Part shown: positions 14,066 to 17,345 of the stretch, piece after piece
Layout of the letters: each line of letters starts with the position of its first letter
Numbering within the stretch: position 1 is the stretch's first letter
Origin: an uncultured Eubacteriales bacterium
GTDB taxonomy: Bacteria; Bacillota; Clostridia; Oscillospirales; Oscillospiraceae
Direction of reading: 5' to 3'
DNA: 17,345 bases
Assembly (NCBI GenBank): GCA_902465435.1
Contig: CABQNH010000038.1
Coordinates: forward strand, 1-17,345
The notes under the pieces: model-generated
Told to the model about the DNA's origin: nothing
Databases searched by the model: none
What the model saw: only the letters and a program-made list of their open reading frames with translations
Program-made: the position numbers and the translations under genes

Positions 14066-14094
14066 GAGGCGGCGTTCCTTGGGAACGCCGCCTC
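14066..14094. repeat. GGCGGCG hairpin repeat, copy 2
   Basis: A 13-bp perfect stem (14066-14078 with 14082-14094) with loop TTG, only 3 bases past the stop of the minus-strand gene at 14098. No T-run follows on the minus strand, so it is not a standard intrinsic terminator but may shield the mRNA end. Confidence 0.6.
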
Positions 14095-14097
14095 CTC

Positions 14098-14703
14098 CTA
14101 TACCTCCAAATAGCTTTCGTCCTCCCGGTCGTCTGCCGTGGGATACGACTCCTGCATTTCCTCCGGCGCTTTCTTCTTATAGGCTTCCTCTTCCCGCGTC
14201 GGCTCGGCTGACGCTGCCTGCTCGCTTTCTTCGGTCTGTGCCTCCGGCCGTCCGTCCGGCGTTAAGCGAAGGGCCAAATAGTCCTCACCATCCAAAGACG
14301 TCCTCCTGCAATAGGGAAGCCAGCCCAGCAGTGGAAAATCCTCTGTCTCTTTCAGCGCAAGCGTCAGTCCCTCCTGCTCCGACAGAAGTGCATGATCGAC
14401 CACCGCGCCGTCCAGCTCGCCCCGCCACGGGCAAAATCCGTCGCCGTGCGTCTGTCCGACCACTGCAGCCGTCAGCTTCTCCGGCGCAAGCAGGTGACGG
14501 GAAAGGCAGGTTTTTAAGTGAAACTGCCCGTTCTCATACAGCATCGCGCCGAGGCTCCGGCAGTGCAGCCCTGAAATCAGATACAGCCGCAGCACCGCCT
14601 GCGTCTGCGGGCGACATTCGGCACTGATGCGGTAATATAGTCCCTGCCGTTCAATCGTCATATGGCCCACCGGCCGACCGAGATAAAAAATCTCCAACTC
14701 CAT
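14098..14703 (-). CDS. Hypothetical protein with acidic C-terminal tail
   Basis: 201 residues, not recognised. The first 150 or so look like a folded, beta-rich cytosolic domain: it begins MELEIFYLGRPVGHMTIERQ, then ISAECRP, LRLYLISG and LGAMLYENGQF. There is no signal peptide or membrane span. The last 45 residues are rich in Glu, Asp, Lys and Ser and are probably disordered. The ATG at 14703 is chosen over one 6 codons upstream because AGGAGGG lies 7 bases before it. That ribosome binding site is inside the descending arm of a terminator-shaped hairpin (14704-14738) following endoA. Base composition resembles the neighbours. Function unknown. Confidence 0.7.
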   Translation of the reverse strand: MELEIFYLGRPVGHMTIERQGLYYRISAECRPQTQAVLRLYLISGLHCRSLGAMLYENGQFHLKTCLSRHLLAPEKLTAAVVGQTHGDGFCPWRGELDGAVVDHALLSEQEGLTLALKETEDFPLLGWLPYCRRTSLDGEDYLALRLTPDGRPEAQTEESEQAASAEPTREEEAYKKKAPEEMQESYPTADDREDESYLEV

Positions 14704-14738
14704 AAAAAATCCCTCCTGCACAGCCTATGCAGGAGGGA
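14704..14738 (-). terminator. Terminator-shaped hairpin after endoA that contains the next gene's ribosome binding site
   Basis: Minus strand: an 11-bp perfect stem (14728-14738 with 14710-14720), a 7-base loop, then TTTTTT (14704-14709 region) ending at the ATG of the hypothetical gene. The descending arm contains AGGAGGG, which is that gene's Shine-Dalgarno site. It can act as a terminator for endoA, a translation block, or both. Confidence 0.75.
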
Positions 14739-14756
14739 TCGTGCTTATTCCATGTA

Positions 14757-15113
14757 TCAGCCCTTTTGCAGTCCAAAGCTGACGGCGATTGCCGAATCCA
14801 CCTGATTCATCAGGCCATCGTCAAGTCTGCCCATATGCTCGCGCAGACGCTTTTTGTCGATGGTCCGGATTTGCTCAAGCAGGACAACGGAATCCTTCGT
14901 CAGGCCGACATCATGCCCCGCCAGATCGATGTGCGTCGGCAGACGCGCTTTCCCGGTCTGGCTCGTAATGGCTGCGGCAATCACCGTTGGGGAGTGCCGG
15001 TTGCCGGTATCGTTCTGCACAATGAGTACCGGCCGCGTACCGCCCTGCTCGCTGCCGACCACCGGGCTGAGATCTGCATAGAAAATATCGCCGCGTTTTA
15101 CGATCGTATCCAT
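14757..15113 (-). CDS. ndoA: EndoA/MazF-type mRNA interferase (type II toxin)
   Basis: 118 residues, close to the 116 of B. subtilis EndoA. Ribosome-independent, sequence-specific endoribonuclease of the PemK/MazF family. It starts VKRGDIFYADLSPVVGSEQGG, then RPVLIVQND and the conserved PTVIAAAITSQ and HIDL segments, and later LLEQIRTIDKKRL. The catalytic arginine (GTRPVL) and threonine (AAITSQ) of the family are present. The ATG at 15113 is preferred over a GTG three codons upstream, which would leave 1 base after GGAG. No antitoxin ORF lies between it and the deacetylase gene. Confidence 0.92.
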   Translation of the reverse strand: MDTIVKRGDIFYADLSPVVGSEQGGTRPVLIVQNDTGNRHSPTVIAAAITSQTGKARLPTHIDLAGHDVGLTKDSVVLLEQIRTIDKKRLREHMGRLDDGLMNQVDSAIAVSFGLQKG

Positions 15114-15198
15114 TCGCTTCACGCTCCGTGAAATTTAGTTCCGCCGCTCTCCCTTTTCGGAAGTGGACGTAACCTTATTGTCCCACGCAGGCGCTGAA

Positions 15199-15204
15199 AT
15201 TATA
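15199..15204 (-). promoter_or_regulatory. Probable -10 box of ndoA
   Basis: Perfect TATAAT on the minus strand, about 85 bases before the ndoA ATG. The -35 region is poor. It suggests that ndoA can be transcribed separately from the deacetylase gene. Confidence 0.45.
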
Positions 15205-15260
15205 CAGCAAAAGGCTCCCAAACCATACTATGCAGAAAGATGGAAAAATCGACAGTGCCT

Positions 15261-17048
15261 TCAGTCGTTCAGGAAATCGTAAAGCCGCAGAAGTACCGTC
15301 GCAGCCTCGGCTCGCGATACGACACCGCGGGGAAGGAAGCAGTTATCCCCGACGCCGCACAAAAAGCCGTAGCCTGCGATTTCGTCCACCGCCTCGGCTG
15401 CCCACGAGGATATCAGCATGGCGTCCGAGAAGTTCGGCACCGTGATACGTCTTGGCGTTTTCTTTTCATACCGCAGGAAGCTCTGCAGCATCACGCACAT
15501 CTGCTCACGGGTAATCACGCCGTCCGGATCAAACCGTCCGGCAGAAACGCCCGAAGCAATGCCGTTTGCATAGGCCCAGGCAACCGCCGTCGCATAATAC
15601 CGCCCGGTCGGAACGTCTGTAAAGCCGCTGCCGCCGCCTTCATAGCAGTCGCCGCTGAGCTTATAAAGTAGCGTCACGAACATCCCGCGCGTCACCTTCG
15701 TCTCCGGCGCAAAGCGATAGTTGCCGGTACCGGCAAACAGCCCCAGGGTGTACGCTCTGTCGCAGAAATCGTAGTACCACTTGCTCTGCGGAAGGTCGCG
15801 GAACAGGTTGCCGCGCTTAGTCAGGTACATCGTATAGGTGGAGCCGATGTAGCCAGTTCCGATTGCACGGTAGCGGAGCATGCCCTCATAGTAGGGGATT
15901 GGCTTGGTATAGGCCGTGCTGTTTGTGGTCGGGAGCGTTCCGTCCGTCGTGTAATAAACGCTGCCGTTCGGTACGGCATCGAAGCGCAGGAAGCCGTTTC
16001 CCAGTGTCAGTCGCGGCTCTACCGCCGCAGCCATCCGAATTCGGCTCGATACCGTCTCGCTGCGGCCGCCATTGAGCCGGAACGCAGCAAGCGCCTTGAC
16101 CGTACAGTCCACAGACACGGTAAAGCTTCCGGTATAGCGCTGCTTGGTGCGCGCAGGCTCGCTGCCATCAAGCGAATAATAAATCGGCGCGCCGTCCTTC
16201 GAAGAAATGGTCACGCGAATGCCGCCCGTGACCGGCGTGGTCTGAATGGTCGGTGCGGAGACAGCCGGAAGGCTGACGCTCTTCGGCTTGCAGCTGTAAT
16301 GCAGCTCGCCGTCCTTCATCGCAACGCCTCTGCGGCGGTACAGCTCGCTCACCGTCACAAATTCATAGCCCTGCGCCTTCAGCTTATCGATCGCCTTGAG
16401 CGCGCCGTCAACGCTGGTAGAATGAATATCGTGTACCAGAACAATTGCACCGTCAAAGGCCTTCTCCACAATGCGGCTGCAAACCGTATCGGCATTGCGG
16501 TCGCGCCAGTCCACGGGATCGATCGACCAGATAACCGCCGGACAATGGATGTTGTTCAGAACCGTCTGGTTATAGTCGCCGTAGGGCGGGCGGAGGTTGT
16601 ACTTTGTCCCTGCGCCGCAGGCCTTGTCGAGAATTTCCGCCGTCTTATCCAGCTGCCAGCGAATCTGCGAAACAGACTGGGTGGAGAGCGTCGGGTGGTT
16701 GTAGGTATGCGAGGCGACCTCGTGTCCTTCATCGTAAACACGCTGCACCGTATTGGGATAGCGCTCTGCGTTGCAGCCCTGCATAAAGAAGGTCACCTTG
16801 ACCCCGCGCGTCTTCAGGCCGTCCAGAAGCCGCGCCGTATCCTTTCCGGGGCCGTCATCAAAGGTGATCGCGATCAGCTTGGCGGACGACGCAGCCTGCG
16901 TCGTGTCCTCCTGCGCATCGGCCTGTGCCGGCTGTATGTCCTTGGTCGTCTGGCTCACCGTGCTCTGTGCGGCAAGCGCCGAATACGGCAGTGCGGTCAG
17001 CAGCAGGCTGAAAAGCAGAAGCCATGTGAATATTCGTTTCATTGTCAT
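15261..17048 (-). CDS. Secreted polysaccharide deacetylase with SLH anchoring domains
   Basis: 595 residues. A signal peptide (about 1-27, ending ALAAQS) is followed by a NodB/carbohydrate esterase 4 domain (about 55-235) that removes acetyl groups from peptidoglycan or related polysaccharides. NodB motifs are complete: TFDDGP (62-67), SHTYNHP with metal ligands H114 and H118, RPPYGDY (153-159), WSIDPVDW and LVHDIH (H206). Next come two chitobiase-type C-terminal modules (YYSLDGSEP and YYTTDGTLP), then three S-layer homology repeats over about the last 185 residues, each with an F-x-D/DxP start and a TR/SRAE or TREQM core. So the enzyme is held on the cell wall. The start is either M1 (17048) or M3 (17042); AAAGG upstream fits both. 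Confidence 0.9.
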   Translation of the reverse strand: MTMKRIFTWLLLFSLLLTALPYSALAAQSTVSQTTKDIQPAQADAQEDTTQAASSAKLIAITFDDGPGKDTARLLDGLKTRGVKVTFFMQGCNAERYPNTVQRVYDEGHEVASHTYNHPTLSTQSVSQIRWQLDKTAEILDKACGAGTKYNLRPPYGDYNQTVLNNIHCPAVIWSIDPVDWRDRNADTVCSRIVEKAFDGAIVLVHDIHSTSVDGALKAIDKLKAQGYEFVTVSELYRRRGVAMKDGELHYSCKPKSVSLPAVSAPTIQTTPVTGGIRVTISSKDGAPIYYSLDGSEPARTKQRYTGSFTVSVDCTVKALAAFRLNGGRSETVSSRIRMAAAVEPRLTLGNGFLRFDAVPNGSVYYTTDGTLPTTNSTAYTKPIPYYEGMLRYRAIGTGYIGSTYTMYLTKRGNLFRDLPQSKWYYDFCDRAYTLGLFAGTGNYRFAPETKVTRGMFVTLLYKLSGDCYEGGGSGFTDVPTGRYYATAVAWAYANGIASGVSAGRFDPDGVITREQMCVMLQSFLRYEKKTPRRITVPNFSDAMLISSWAAEAVDEIAGYGFLCGVGDNCFLPRGVVSRAEAATVLLRLYDFLND

Positions 17049-17107
17049 CCCATCCTTTCTGCTTATTTAGACGTTTTTCGTGGAAATATGTTCCGCCTTT
17101 TTATCAA

Positions 17108-17131
17108 TTTTTCTTGGGCATCCAAGAAAAA
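17108..17131. repeat. 10-bp perfect hairpin upstream of the deacetylase gene
   Basis: TTTTTCTTGG (17108-17117) and its exact complement (17122-17131) around GCAT. Its right side and the next bases resemble 17314-17333 near the window end (both end AAGAAAAAATCC). Confidence 0.5.
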
Positions 17132-17162
17132 ATCCTCTGCATAGAAAAAGGGATTTCCCGCG

Positions 17163-17292
17163 GCGTGTCAAAAAACCTTTTTGGCACGCTGGCAGGCTAT
17201 CAAGAAAGTTCGGAATACAAGAAACTCGCGCCCGTCGGCGTACATAGGTTCGATAGGGCGCGAGTTCCGAAGTAAGTCAAAATAATAAACTT
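17163..17292. repeat. Dispersed structured repeat, copy B (130 bp)
   Basis: It aligns with 13818-13946 over its full length in the same orientation. Hairpin 1 (17163-17174 with 17178-17189) has a G-T (U) pair where copy A has A-T. Hairpin 2 (17223-17233 with 17256-17266) is perfect where copy A has a wobble. The block between stems and the CCGAAGTAAGTCAAAATAAT tail are nearly identical. Confidence 0.75.
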
Positions 17293-17345
17293 GGTCGATT
17301 GTAAAATGAAGTTGGACACCTAAGAAAAAATCCATAGTGATTTTC

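Larger units (their letters stand above)
13333..14097. other. Long hairpin-rich intergenic region
   Basis: About 765 bp with no supportable gene. In order: a 7-bp inverted repeat (13341-13362); a perfect DnaA-box sequence TTATCCACA (13545-13553); palindromes CTTTCGCGAAAG (13630-13641) and one of 17 bases (13681-13697); a TGACGC/GCGTCA hairpin (13767-13782); a GGCGGCG hairpin (13790-13814); the 129-bp repeat copy (13818-13946); an 11-bp hairpin (14013-14045); and a second GGCGGCG hairpin (14066-14094). The density of perfect stems suggests an accumulation of small repeats or transcribed structured RNA. Confidence 0.6.

Noticed and set aside
13767..14094. CRISPR array
   Set aside because: The repeats are few, unequal in spacing and self-complementary over their length; there are no regular spacers or cas genes.
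13333..14097. Replication origin
   Set aside because: Only one perfect DnaA box, no DUE pattern I can defend and no dnaA, dnaN or recF gene nearby.

Overview
The window looks like chromosomal DNA of an anaerobic, endospore-forming clostridial Firmicute, most likely from the Oscillospirales/Ruminococcaceae side. The reasons are a SpoIVB sporulation protease, a ferredoxin:thioredoxin reductase catalytic chain overlapping a thioredoxin gene, strong AGGAGG ribosome binding sites, sigma-A-type promoters, a moderately high G+C content, the der-plsY-gpsA gene order and a secreted SLH-domain deacetylase. The genus-level placement is inference.

Layout. 1-140: two hairpin terminators facing each other. 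141-2947 (minus): ruvX-mtaB-membrane-anchored endonuclease/exonuclease/phosphatase operon. 2948-3208: divergent promoter region. 3209-5460 (plus): rpmG-secE-nusG-rplK-rplA, closed by a 17-bp-stem terminator. Both rplK and rplA are preceded by an RNA element resembling the ribosomal protein L1 binding site of 23S rRNA. 5529-7057 (minus): a strong promoter, a possible 44-codon leader ORF, an alpha/beta hydrolase and a CDP-alcohol phosphatidyltransferase. Both larger genes carry an apparent single-base loss in a homopolymer. 7092-7198: a palindromic MITE-like or structured-RNA element. 7342-8334 (minus): spoIVB. 8537-8599: a long imperfect palindrome. 8605-11734 (minus): promoter-der-plsY-gpsA, combining ribosome assembly with the first steps of phospholipid synthesis. 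11828-12593 (minus): HD-domain phosphohydrolase and its terminator. 12729-13331 (minus): ferredoxin:thioredoxin reductase and thioredoxin, overlapping by 8 bp. 13333-14097: about 765 bp without a gene, rich in hairpins and holding one copy of a dispersed structured repeat. 14098-17048 (minus): polysaccharide deacetylase with SLH domains, an EndoA/MazF-type RNase without a visible antitoxin, and an unrecognised acidic-tailed protein. 17163-17292: the second copy of the dispersed repeat, in the same orientation.

Most genes are core housekeeping. The observations most worth a second look are non-coding: two L1-site mimics inside one ribosomal operon; the paired 130-bp repeat whose stems tolerate substitutions as G-U wobbles; the palindromic elements beside spoIVB and gpsA; and a terminator-shaped hairpin that buries the ribosome binding site of the gene after endoA. 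I found no CRISPR array, tRNA, rRNA, phage gene or complete insertion sequence, and no convincing new multi-gene system.
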